A DNA stretch of 64,000 bases from an uncultured Chloroflexota bacterium (lineage in GTDB: Bacteria > Chloroflexota > UBA4733). Location: NCBI GenBank assembly GCA_937967325.1, contig CALBSQ010000158.1:1-64000 (forward strand), read 5' to 3'. This document shows, one piece after another, positions 19,375 through 27,267 of the stretch; positions within the stretch are counted from its first letter, which is position 1, and each line of letters opens with the position of its first letter. The notes under the pieces were generated by a model, which saw only the letters and a list, made by a program, of their open reading frames with translations, was not told where the DNA came from and did not search any database. The translations under genes were made by a program, and so were the position numbers.

Positions 19375-19507
19375 GGAGCAGTGGCGACGGTGGCCACAGA
19401 TCGGTGACCGACCGCATACATCGCGATTGCGGAATTCGCAACGGGCCTACCCGTCACCGATTCTCCTCATCGCCTCATCGCCTCATCGCCTCATCGCCCC
19501 GGCTCCC
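19341..19507. repeat. Inverted repeat with GCGATGAG tandem arms, family D copy 1
   Basis: The left arm 19341-19378 carries three gcgatgag units and the right arm 19463-19507 carries four. Apart from the extra unit the arms are perfect complements, ending in ggggagccgg/ccggctcccc. The element spans the gap between two convergent genes and supplies the C-terminal codons of both the esterase and the SDR. A diverged copy is at 32642-32789. Confidence 0.85.
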
Positions 19508-20291
19508 CCTCCCCCTGCAGCTCCACCGCCATCCGGTGCAGGCCCGCCGTCAGGCCGCCGTCGACGGGCAGCACCGCCCCGGTGATCCAGGAAGCCTCGT
19601 CGGAGGCCAGGAACAGGGCCGCACGGGCAATGTCTTCCGGCTCGCCCACGCGGCCGAGCGGGTACCAGCGCGATAGCCGCTCAAACACGTCGGGGCTCGT
19701 CTCCAGTACCTTCTGCCAGATAGGCGTGTGGACGGTGCCGGGGCAGATGGCGTTGGCGCGGATGCCCTGCCGGCCGTAGCGCGTGGCGACGTTCTGGGTC
19801 AGGTTGATCAGACCGGCTTTGGCGGCGCTATATGCCTCTTCGCCCAGCCCCATCAAACCGTTGACCGAGGCGATGTTGACGAAGCTGCCGCTTCCTTGCG
19901 CTTGCATCGCCGGCAGCGCCGCCTGGATGAAGAGGAACGGACCTTTGAGCACCACGGCCAGCACCTGATCCCAACCGGCCTCATCGATCTCCAGCACACC
20001 GTCCCCACCGGCGATGGCGGCGTTGTTCACCACGACGTCCAGGCGACCGAACGTGTCCAGCGCATCCTTCACCACTTTCCGGACATCTGCCGAACGCGTG
20101 ATTTCGGCGTGGACGAAACGCGCCTCGCCGCCGAGGCCGCGAATCGCGGCGGCGGTTTCCTCGCCCATCTGGTCGTTGCGATCGCCGATAACGACCCGCG
20201 CGCCTTCCTTGGCAAACAGCGTGGCCGTCGCCTGGCCGATGCCGGACGCTCCGCCAGTAACAATCGCCACCCGGCCTGGTAGCCGCCCCAC
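19491..20291 (-). CDS. Short-chain dehydrogenase/reductase (glucose dehydrogenase-like SDR)
   Basis: This 266-residue classical SDR has TGGASGIGQ, NNAAIAGG, catalytic Ser in NIASVNGLMG, Tyr/Lys in AYSAAKAG, and CPGTVHTP. Asp in VVIGDRN favours NAD(H). It probably oxidises a sugar, polyol or hydroxy acid in the catabolic area. GTG 20291 follows AGGGAGGGA. The terminal residues (GEGEPGR) run into the family D repeat arm and may be an addition. Confidence 0.85.
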   Translation of the reverse strand: MGRLPGRVAIVTGGASGIGQATATLFAKEGARVVIGDRNDQMGEETAAAIRGLGGEARFVHAEITRSADVRKVVKDALDTFGRLDVVVNNAAIAGGDGVLEIDEAGWDQVLAVVLKGPFLFIQAALPAMQAQGSGSFVNIASVNGLMGLGEEAYSAAKAGLINLTQNVATRYGRQGIRANAICPGTVHTPIWQKVLETSPDVFERLSRWYPLGRVGEPEDIARAALFLASDEASWITGAVLPVDGGLTAGLHRMAVELQGEGEPGR

Positions 20292-20346
20292 GCAGTCCCT
20301 CCCTATCTGTCGGTCGACGCAGTGAGGCTACACGAAGTACCCGCCC

Positions 20347-20375
20347 TTGTCGAGCGCGGACGTTTTGGTTATAAT
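20347..20375 (+). promoter_or_regulatory. Candidate sigma-70 type promoter for the first sugar-binding protein
   Basis: TTGTCG (20347-20352), a 17-base spacer and TATAAT (20370-20375) lie 124 bases upstream of the ATG at 20499. The AT-rich -10 stands out in GC-rich DNA. Predicted from sequence only. Confidence 0.55.
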
Positions 20376-20498
20376 CGTTTCGCAGCATCGTTCGTACGGG
20401 CATCACACCGCGCCAGGTGAAGCCCGGCCACGGTCGGCGGCGTTGCCTTCGCGGCGCCTACGACGTAAAGTGACGCTCCGCACGAGAGGGGATCAGCC

Positions 20499-22046
20499 AT
20501 GCTGACTCGTACCACCGCAACCATCTCCCGTCGTGAAGCGCTTCGTTCGGTCGGTCTGGCCGCGTTGGGCGGCTTGGCGCTCGCGGCCTGTGGCGGAGCC
20601 GGCGCGAGCACATCGTCCGCGTCCACAGCCGGCGCGTCGACCCGTCTGGCCAGCAGCACGGCGGCGAGCAGCGCGGCCGCTGTGACATCCTCGGCGCCTG
20701 CCACGACGGCGGCCGCCTCCAGCGCCGTTAGCAGCGCCGCGCCAACGGTGGCGCCCACCGCCGCGACCACGGCCGCCGCGACGAGCGCGACGGTCGCAGC
20801 GTCCGCCAGCGCGCCTGCCGTGACTGGCGCCGGGACGGCGCTCGAGTTCTACATCTACTTCGATGCGACGCAGCTCAAGGCGGCGGATCAGAAGTTGTTG
20901 GCTCCCTGGCGCAGCGCCCACCCGACCGTCCAGGTGACGATTCTCCCCCAACCGGGAGCGACGGTCGACGCCATCACCAAGCTGCAGACCCTCCTGGCCG
21001 GCGGGACGCCGCCGGACGTGCTTTGGGATCTAGGGACGGCGCGCAACCTGTCCCAGCTCCAGGTCGTCCAAACCCTTGACGACCTGGTAGCGCGCGACAA
21101 GTACGACTTGAATCAGTTCAATCCCAAGATGCTGGACTACAAGGGGCGCTTCCAGGGCAAGCTCTACATGCTCCCCCACGGCTTCGGCGGTAACGCCCTG
21201 GCGCTGCTCTACAACCGCCAGTTGTTCCAGGCAGCCGGTGTGCCCGAGCCGGCGGATACGTTTGCCAATACGTGGACCTGGCCGCAGTGGGTGGATAACT
21301 TGTCGCGACTGACCAAGAAAGGGGCGGATGGGAAGATCAGCCAGTTTGGCCTGGGCGACTATGGCTACTTCATGGACTATCCGATCCCCTACGGCGGCAA
21401 CTGGCTGTCCGAGGACTTTACCAAGATCGTGTGCGACTCGCCGGAGACGATCCAGTCCTACACTGACTACTTCGACCTGGTGCGCAAGCAGCACGTGACG
21501 CCACAGCAAGGGGAGACTCAGGCCCTCTTCGGGGACATCAGTCTGTTCCTCAAGCAGAAGGCAGCCATCAGCACGATGGGCGGCTGGGAAGTGAGCACCT
21601 ACGTGGGCGACCCGGCCAAGGGCCTGGACTGGGCCTTCATGCCCTTCCCCAAGGCCAAGGCAGCCTCGCCCGACATGGGCCCGGTGGCGCTGGCCCTCGT
21701 CCAAGGCACGAAGCACCGCGAAGAGAGTTGGCAATTCCTGCAGTGGCTGATCCAGGGCTCGCGGCTGTCGAACTTCATGACCCGCATGCCTGCCGTCAAC
21801 GCCGACGTGGCGCCCTGGGCACAGGAAACGTTCAAGGCGTTCCCCAACGCCCGCCCACAACTGCTCGCCGAGAGCGTGCCGCTGGCGTTGCCGCCGGACA
21901 ACATCCTGATTCACCCGAAGTGGACCTCGATGAACAAGGACGTGATCGGCCCGGCCTTCGACCAGCTCTGGAAGGGCAGCAAGGCCGTCGATACTACGAT
22001 GCAGGGGTTGCGCGCCACGCTCCAGAATCTGGTCGACCAAAAATAG
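20499..22046 (+). CDS. ABC transporter sugar-binding lipoprotein (family 1 SBP), TAT-type signal
   Basis: This 515-residue solute-binding lipoprotein has a twin-arginine-like ISRREAL motif at residues 9-15, a hydrophobic segment and lipobox LAAC with Cys31. An Ala/Ser/Thr-rich linker of about 75 residues precedes the binding domain (LEFYIYFDATQL...). LLYNRQLFQAAGVPEPADTF and TWPQWVDNL are characteristic of the carbohydrate-binding MalE/UgpB class. It should capture a sugar outside the cell and deliver it to an ABC importer. No permease is adjacent; the next gene is a second binding protein. A strong predicted promoter lies upstream. Confidence 0.87.
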   Translation: MLTRTTATISRREALRSVGLAALGGLALAACGGAGASTSSASTAGASTRLASSTAASSAAAVTSSAPATTAAASSAVSSAAPTVAPTAATTAAATSATVAASASAPAVTGAGTALEFYIYFDATQLKAADQKLLAPWRSAHPTVQVTILPQPGATVDAITKLQTLLAGGTPPDVLWDLGTARNLSQLQVVQTLDDLVARDKYDLNQFNPKMLDYKGRFQGKLYMLPHGFGGNALALLYNRQLFQAAGVPEPADTFANTWTWPQWVDNLSRLTKKGADGKISQFGLGDYGYFMDYPIPYGGNWLSEDFTKIVCDSPETIQSYTDYFDLVRKQHVTPQQGETQALFGDISLFLKQKAAISTMGGWEVSTYVGDPAKGLDWAFMPFPKAKAASPDMGPVALALVQGTKHREESWQFLQWLIQGSRLSNFMTRMPAVNADVAPWAQETFKAFPNARPQLLAESVPLALPPDNILIHPKWTSMNKDVIGPAFDQLWKGSKAVDTTMQGLRATLQNLVDQK

Positions 22047-22055
22047 GCGACCGGG

Positions 22056-22084
22056 TTGACAGGCCGGAGCGCGGTTGATATATT
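22056..22084 (+). promoter_or_regulatory. Near-consensus promoter for the second sugar-binding protein
   Basis: TTGACA (22056-22061), a spacer of exactly 17 bases and TATATT (22079-22084) begin 10 bases after the stop of the first binding-protein gene. This is the best promoter match noticed in the window and implies separate transcription of the second gene. Confidence 0.7.
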
Positions 22085-22192
22085 ACGCGTGTATCCTACT
22101 TGCATGTGCCCTGCCTGCTGTCCAGGCGAGCTGCCGCGACGTGGCCCGCTAGGACCAGCCTGGCAATAGTCGTGAATACCGTGGAGGAAACT

Positions 22193-23791
22193 ATGCCCAG
22201 TCCATCATCTCACCCGAAGAGCAGGCGACAGGCGCTTCAGACGCTCGCAGCGTGGAGCGGCTTGGGCCTGGCCGGCTCAGCCCTGCTCGCCGCCTGCGGC
22301 GCAGGCGCCCCGGCGACAACCAGCAGCACCACCGCGGCATCCAGCGCCGCGGCAGCGCCGGCGCCAACGGTCGCGTCCGCTACTTCATCGACCTCGGCCC
22401 AGGCGTCGGCTAGCGCCGCATCATCAGCCAGCGCCACAACGTCGGCCAGCGCCACAACGTCGGCCCAAGCAGCGTCGACGAGCGCCGCCACGACTGCCTC
22501 CAGCACGGCGGCTTCATCGGCATCCGCCACATCCAGCTCGGCCGCCAACGTCGCCTCCGCCAAGCTGACCTTGCAGGTCTGGAACTCCGACTGGGGCGAC
22601 ATCTTTAACAAGGACATGGCGCGTATCGGCGACTCCTACACGCAGGCCAACCCCGGCGTGGCCGTCGAGTGGAAGTGGATGACCGATGCCCAGAAGCAGC
22701 TCACGGCCGCCATCGCCGGTGGGGTCCCGCCCGACGCTAACTACACCAACTACGTCTTCTTGCCGGAGATGGCCTTTCAAGGTGGGCAAATCCAGCTCGA
22801 CACCTACCTGAAACAGTCCGGCATGAAGGCGGAAGACTTCATCCCCGCTACCTGGCAGGCAGTCCAGTATCAGGGGCACACCTACGCCCTGCCGGGCGGC
22901 TCCGACTGGATCACCATGTTTTGGAACAAGGACGCCTTCAGGATCGCCGGACTCGATCCTGAGAAGCCGCCGGCGACGCTACAAGACCTGGAAGACATGT
23001 CCAACCAGCTCTACAAGACAGACGCCTCCGGCAACCTGACTATGATGGGCATTCCGCCGACGGCGTTTGGCATCAGCCAGAACGCCTTCCTGATGGGCGG
23101 CGGCTTCTACGACGAGAAGAGCGGCCAGCTCACCGCCAATGATCCCAACAATATCAAGGCGCTGGAGTGGGAGGTCGCCCTCGCCAAGCGTTGGGGCCAG
23201 GCCAAGATCGCGGCGTTCACCAAGGGCATGCCAGGGTACAGCAAGAAGGGCAGCGGCTTCGCCACCAACAAGCAAGCCTTCCTCACCACCGGCTTCTGGG
23301 CCTACGATCCGCTCGACCAGTTCTCCCCCGACCTCAAGTACGGCATCGCCTATGAGCCGACGCCCACCGGCTCTCTGGAGGACCGCAGCCGCTACCTGAT
23401 CCAGGGCTGGGACTACGGCATCCCCACCGGGGCCAAGCACCCGGCGGAGGCATGGGCCTTCATCAAGTACGCCTTCTACGATCAGGCGGCGCTCATGGGG
23501 TCGGAGACGCTTAATGGCCCCTGCGTGCTGAAGACCTTCCCCGACTTTGTGTCGCAGGTCCAAAAGAACATCGGCGCCAACAACCGCATGACGCCGTATC
23601 TCAAGATCTTCACCGACGTCGCCAGCGCCGGCAGCAAGTTCTGGCCCGTCCTGCCGATGTCCTCGCAGTACAGTAAGGCGGTAGGCCAGGCCGAGAGCGA
23701 CGCCCTGGCCGGCAAGGGCGAGCCACGCGACCTGCTCAACGGCGTGCAGACGGCCATGACGGCGCTGCTGCAGCAGTCGCTGAAGAAGTGA
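22193..23791 (+). CDS. ABC transporter sugar-binding lipoprotein with very long A/S/T linker
   Basis: This 532-residue solute-binding protein has a KSRRQAL motif at residues 9-15, lipobox LAAC with Cys35, then about 85 residues made almost only of Ala, Ser and Thr. Part of the linker is encoded by tandem 18-base repeats near 22433-22470. The binding domain begins near LTLQVWNSDWG and has MFWNKDAFRIAGLDPEKPP, typical of family 1 sugar SBPs. ATG 22193 has GGAGG spaced 6. It is not closely similar to its neighbour, so it likely has a different ligand. No transporter membrane subunit is nearby. Confidence 0.87.
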   Translation: MPSPSSHPKSRRQALQTLAAWSGLGLAGSALLAACGAGAPATTSSTTAASSAAAAPAPTVASATSSTSAQASASAASSASATTSASATTSAQAASTSAATTASSTAASSASATSSSAANVASAKLTLQVWNSDWGDIFNKDMARIGDSYTQANPGVAVEWKWMTDAQKQLTAAIAGGVPPDANYTNYVFLPEMAFQGGQIQLDTYLKQSGMKAEDFIPATWQAVQYQGHTYALPGGSDWITMFWNKDAFRIAGLDPEKPPATLQDLEDMSNQLYKTDASGNLTMMGIPPTAFGISQNAFLMGGGFYDEKSGQLTANDPNNIKALEWEVALAKRWGQAKIAAFTKGMPGYSKKGSGFATNKQAFLTTGFWAYDPLDQFSPDLKYGIAYEPTPTGSLEDRSRYLIQGWDYGIPTGAKHPAEAWAFIKYAFYDQAALMGSETLNGPCVLKTFPDFVSQVQKNIGANNRMTPYLKIFTDVASAGSKFWPVLPMSSQYSKAVGQAESDALAGKGEPRDLLNGVQTAMTALLQQSLKK

Positions 23792-23797
23792 ACGCAG

Positions 23798-23834
23798 CCC
23801 CTGGCCCCTCCCCGTGCCGAGGAGGGGCCAGGGG
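23798..23834. terminator. Bidirectional hairpin between convergent genes
   Basis: The perfect 14-base stem cccctggcccctcc (23798-23811) / ggaggggccagggg (23821-23834) has a 9-base loop and sits in the 59-base gap between converging genes. There is no T tract, so termination is inferred from position. It resembles the core of repeat family C. Confidence 0.5.
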
Positions 23835-23850
23835 GTGAGGTTCCGCCGGC

Positions 23851-24411
23851 TCAGCCGAGGATCGCGTCCACTTGAAGCACCAGACCGAGCACTGTGGTGG
23901 ATTCGATCCCTTTTCCCCGACCAACACGGGTCACTAGGCGATAAGAGCCCTCAATTGGCTCGGTGTGACGTTCGATCGCCTGCCCCTCGATATCCACTAG
24001 CCAAGCTTCCGCAATGCCTGCCCTGGCGTAGATTGGTAGTTTCACCGACCGGTCGTAGTCCAGCGAGCTGTCAGCAACCTCGATGATCGCCAGCACGTCG
24101 TCCGGAGTTGGTAGCCCACGCTCGTAGAAATCGTCGCGCGGCTTCAATACCGCCAGGTCCGGCTCGGGCTCGGTGTGCTCGCTGAGCGCCACTGGGTTCT
24201 GGACGAAGACGATGGCCTTGCCGCCCAGCCGCCGCTGAAGTAGCGCATCAGCCCTTGTGACACATGCCACGTGTTTTCTGCCGATCGGGCTCATCCTGAC
24301 AATCTCCCCATCGATAAGTTCCACGTGGTCATCACCAGTGAGAATGCCGACCTCTGCCATCCGGTGGTAATCGGTGGCAGTGAACCGCCAGTGCGCAACT
24401 TCGACCGCCAT
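23851..24411 (-). CDS. Uma2 family (DUF820) PD-(D/E)xK nuclease-fold protein
   Basis: This 186-residue protein has the Uma2 pattern: FTATDYHRMAEVGILTGDDHVELIDGEI, the EPEPDLAVL strand with the acidic residues, and IIEVADSSLDYDRSVKLPIYARAGIAEAWLVD, which supplies the E-x-A-D and Lys of a nuclease-like site. Its role is unknown; the family is expanded in Cyanobacteria and Chloroflexota and may be DNA-acting. Start ATG 24411 is preceded by GGAGGTG; the frame runs on to 24465 without a ribosome site. It stands alone. Confidence 0.85.
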   Translation of the reverse strand: MAVEVAHWRFTATDYHRMAEVGILTGDDHVELIDGEIVRMSPIGRKHVACVTRADALLQRRLGGKAIVFVQNPVALSEHTEPEPDLAVLKPRDDFYERGLPTPDDVLAIIEVADSSLDYDRSVKLPIYARAGIAEAWLVDIEGQAIERHTEPIEGSYRLVTRVGRGKGIESTTVLGLVLQVDAILG

Positions 24412-24631
24412 GTACACCTCCACCTGCCCGTGCGTGGGCAGGCCCAGCCCACAAAGCCGCCTCAAGCCGACTGGACCACCATAACATCATTTTCGGTGTC
24501 GCGCTCAATGCACGTGTATCAGGACCCACCGGCCATCGCGAATCACGCACTCCGGTGGCAGCGCATTTCTGCCGGCCTCGTGGGGTCAGCCTCGGGCTCG
24601 AGTCCCAGGTGGACTATCCGCGGACAGTACC

Positions 24632-26179
24632 TCACTTCGGCGCCGCGTCGACCAACTGCTGTAGCGGCCCTTTGACATTCTGCAACGTGCTGCGCACCTC
24701 CGCCTTGCCCGCCCCAATGCTGCTCAGCGCCGGCTCGACGGTCTGCCGGACGAAGGCGTCCGCGCCCTTGACACGGAAGATCGGGTCGATGGATTGGGCC
24801 AGCACCAGCGAGTCCACCAGCACCTGGGTGCGCGCGTTGGGCTTGCTCTGGAAGAAGGTCTTCGACCAGGTGGCCGTGTCCGCCGCGATCATCGGCATGA
24901 AGTTGAAGAAGAAGGCGTAGCGCGAGCCGTCGTCCAGCCACTTGAGGAAAGTCCAGGTCTCGTCGACGTGCTTGGACGTGTGGGCCACATAGGCCATGTT
25001 GGGATCGAAGGCGTACACGGAGCGCGTCGCCTTGGGGAAAGGCATGAACGCCCAGTTGACCGTGTCCAGCTTCTGGTAGGGTCCGAATTCCCAGGATCCC
25101 ATGGTCGACATCGCCACGGTACCGCCCTGGAACCCGCCCGGAGGGGCCTTCAAGTTGGGGCCGGGCATGACCTTGTACTTGAGGCTCAGGTCGAAATAGC
25201 TGGTGTAGGCGTCTTGCATGGCCTGGGAGTCGCAGACGGCTTGGCTCAAGTCCGACGATACCCAGTTGCCCTGCCAGAGGACGGGGATGTGGACGCTGTA
25301 GGCCAGCGAGTTCACGCCGACCTGGCTCAGGTTGCCGTCCGTTCCCGTCACAGTCAGCTTGCGGGCGGCCTCGACGAACGTGTCCCAGGTCCAGGCGTCG
25401 TCGCCCCACGCAGCAGGCGGCTCCGGCACGCTCGCCTTCTGGAACAGGTCTCGGTTGTAGATCATAGCCGGCGCCTCGGCGTGGACAGAGAGGGGCAAGC
25501 CGTAGATGTCGCCTTTATAGCCGGCCTGATAGTTGAACAGCCGCTGGTTGTACTTGCTGACGTCAAACTTGTCCTTGGCAAGGAGCGGACTGAGGTCGGC
25601 GAAAAGCCCCTGCTGCGCCAGGTTGGTGGCGGGTCGTGTGTTGCCGAACAGGTCCGGCGGCACGCCGGCCGCGGTGAGCGCCAGGTACTTTTGCTGGCTG
25701 TCGATGATCCCACCTGGTCCGATGATGACCTCCACCGCCACACCAGGATGCGACTGCTCATAATCAGGAAGGAACTGTCCGCTCAGCCGGCTAATGTCCT
25801 GCGGGTTGAAATAGGACATCCACTGCAACTTCACCGCCGCTTTGCTGCCCGTACCGACGATGCCAGTCGTCGGCGTCGCGGCCGGCCCGGCGGCCGCAGG
25901 CGCCGGTGTCGGCGCGGCGGTTGAGGTAGCCGCCGACGCTACTGAGGCAGCGGACGATACCACCGGAGCCGATGCACTCGTCGATGCCGCGGATGTCGCA
26001 GCGCCAGCCGACGATGCCGCGGCACTGCTGCCGGCTGTCGTCGAGGTCGCTTGACTGGTTGTCCCGCCGCAGGCTGCGAGTATGCCAACGCCGGCTAACG
26101 TGCTCAGCGCGGCCAGCCCCGCCGCCCGCGACAATAGGAACCTGCGGCTCAACCGCGCCAGGTGAGATTGTTTTGACAT
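24632..26179 (-). CDS. ABC transporter sugar-binding lipoprotein, TAT-type signal
   Basis: This 515-residue solute-binding protein has LSRRFLL at residues 10-16, lipobox LAAC with Cys37, an A/S/T/P-rich linker of about 75 residues and a binding domain beginning VKLQWMSYFNPQD. MIYNRDLFQKASVPEPPAAW marks the family 1 sugar SBPs. ATG 26179 follows AAAGGAG. It lies downstream of the GntR regulator on the same strand and may be under its control. No permease or ATPase is adjacent. Confidence 0.87.
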   Translation of the reverse strand: MSKQSHLARLSRRFLLSRAAGLAALSTLAGVGILAACGGTTSQATSTTAGSSAAASSAGAATSAASTSASAPVVSSAASVASAATSTAAPTPAPAAAGPAATPTTGIVGTGSKAAVKLQWMSYFNPQDISRLSGQFLPDYEQSHPGVAVEVIIGPGGIIDSQQKYLALTAAGVPPDLFGNTRPATNLAQQGLFADLSPLLAKDKFDVSKYNQRLFNYQAGYKGDIYGLPLSVHAEAPAMIYNRDLFQKASVPEPPAAWGDDAWTWDTFVEAARKLTVTGTDGNLSQVGVNSLAYSVHIPVLWQGNWVSSDLSQAVCDSQAMQDAYTSYFDLSLKYKVMPGPNLKAPPGGFQGGTVAMSTMGSWEFGPYQKLDTVNWAFMPFPKATRSVYAFDPNMAYVAHTSKHVDETWTFLKWLDDGSRYAFFFNFMPMIAADTATWSKTFFQSKPNARTQVLVDSLVLAQSIDPIFRVKGADAFVRQTVEPALSSIGAGKAEVRSTLQNVKGPLQQLVDAAPK

Positions 26180-26203
26180 GAGCGAATCTCCTTTCGAATA
26201 ACA

Positions 26204-26328
26204 CCTGCCGCTAAAGCGGCAGGCTAACAGGACAAAGCCCCTTCGGGGCTCTTTAGTTGACAGCAGGTGCATCTATTTGGACGATAATGCCGTTTGAAGA
26301 GCCCCGAAGGGGCTTTGTCCTGTTAGCC
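26204..26328. repeat. Twin-hairpin inverted repeat (GCCCCTTCGGGGC type)
   Basis: The perfect 32-base arms at 26222-26253 and 26297-26328 are complementary, and each arm itself holds a small GCCCC-TTC-GGGGC-type hairpin. An adjoining perfect hairpin cctgccgc/gcggcagg is at 26204-26223. The structure lies between the regulator stop and the binding-protein start, both on the minus strand, so it would appear in a read-through transcript as a terminator/antiterminator-like stem. Confidence 0.8.
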
Positions 26329-26377
26329 GGACCATTCATGGTTCGGTGCTCCTTCGATGGAAACCACATTGCCATTG

Positions 26378-27133
26378 TCATTGCCCATCTTGGGCGCTTT
26401 TGCTGATGCGATAACTGTCGGCCAGATGCGTCGCCATGGCTTCGGCCGCGACGGCAGGACGTCCGGCCTTGATACCCTGATCAAGCAACGCGCGGAGCGA
26501 TCGATTCAACTCTACTCGCTGCCACGGAGTGACCGGCACCGGGTGGCGGACCAGATGATGGTAGAGCACCTGCATGCAGGCGCTGAGCAGGCGGTTGCCG
26601 GAAGCATCGGCGAGGGCGCTGTGGAATCGCAGATCATGCACGACGTAGGGCTCGCCATCGGGCACGGGAGCAGTCTCCTGGGAGTTTGCCTCCAGACGTG
26701 CCAACAAATCCTCCAGACGTACCACCTGCTCGGGACTGGCCCGTCGCGCCGCCAGTCGCGCAATCTGCAGCTCGACCGTGTCGCGCAACTCCGCGACCTC
26801 CGCCAGGTTGACCTGTTCCATATCCAGCAGCAGGCCAATAGCCCGGTTCAGCGAGTGATTGGCGCCATCCACCACCACGGCCCCGCCGTTGCGGCCCACC
26901 TGGACCTCGATCAAGCCGTCGGTCTCCAAGATGCGGAGGGCGCCCAGAATGGTCACTTTGCTGACGCCGAAGACCTCCTGCAGCTCCCGCTGCGCCGGCA
27001 GCCGATCGCCGGGCCTCAGCTCACCACGGACAATGGCGGCGCGAATGGCCGCCGCCACCTTCTGGAAGCTATAGTCAGGGGCGATGCGTTGGAAGGAACG
27101 CGGTACTGCCGCGACCGCGGTCAGGTCGTTCAC
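26378..27133 (-). CDS. GntR/FadR-family transcriptional regulator (FCD domain)
   Basis: This 251-residue protein has an N-terminal winged HTH (VAAAIRAAIVRGELRPGDRL, VFGVSKVTILGALRILETDGLIEV) followed by an all-helical FCD ligand domain whose conserved Asp/His residues (DLRFHSALADASGNRLL) usually bind a metal near the effector. It probably represses the adjacent catabolic genes until a sugar acid or related ligand is present. Start: GTG 27133 with GGGAGG 7 bases upstream; the frame is open to 27241. It is divergent from the MDR dehydrogenase operon. Confidence 0.85.
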   Translation of the reverse strand: MNDLTAVAAVPRSFQRIAPDYSFQKVAAAIRAAIVRGELRPGDRLPAQRELQEVFGVSKVTILGALRILETDGLIEVQVGRNGGAVVVDGANHSLNRAIGLLLDMEQVNLAEVAELRDTVELQIARLAARRASPEQVVRLEDLLARLEANSQETAPVPDGEPYVVHDLRFHSALADASGNRLLSACMQVLYHHLVRHPVPVTPWQRVELNRSLRALLDQGIKAGRPAVAAEAMATHLADSYRISKSAQDGQ

Positions 27134-27212
27134 CGCCGGGCCTCCCGACCGTTCAGCCAGTCGCGCGCTTAAGGGCGCGCAGCACATGTGCGCGCGCCGG
27201 TAAAGTAAAATG

Positions 27213-27241
27213 ATTATAACTGAAACGGGTATGCGCGCCAA
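27213..27241 (-). promoter_or_regulatory. Candidate promoter of the GntR gene within the divergent region
   Basis: On the minus strand TTGGCG (27241-27236), a 17-base spacer and TATAAT (27218-27213) lie about 80 bases before the GTG. The AT-rich stretch 27201-27226 also serves as the only candidate -10 region for the divergent operon, so binding there could control both directions. Confidence 0.55.
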
Positions 27242-27267
27242 GAGCGGCGCGCGGAAGGGGAGAACGC

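Noticed and set aside
19341..19507. CRISPR-like array in the GCGATGAG region
   Set aside because: Units are 8 bp with no spacers and arranged as inverted arms, not as a CRISPR.
23851..24411. Uma2 gene as a restriction endonuclease or transposase gene
   Set aside because: The nuclease-like fold is real but no methylase partner or repeat ends accompany it, so no such system is claimed.
24794..25924. 376-codon plus-strand frame opposite a sugar-binding protein
   Set aside because: No motif; sense protein has signal peptide, lipobox and family signatures.
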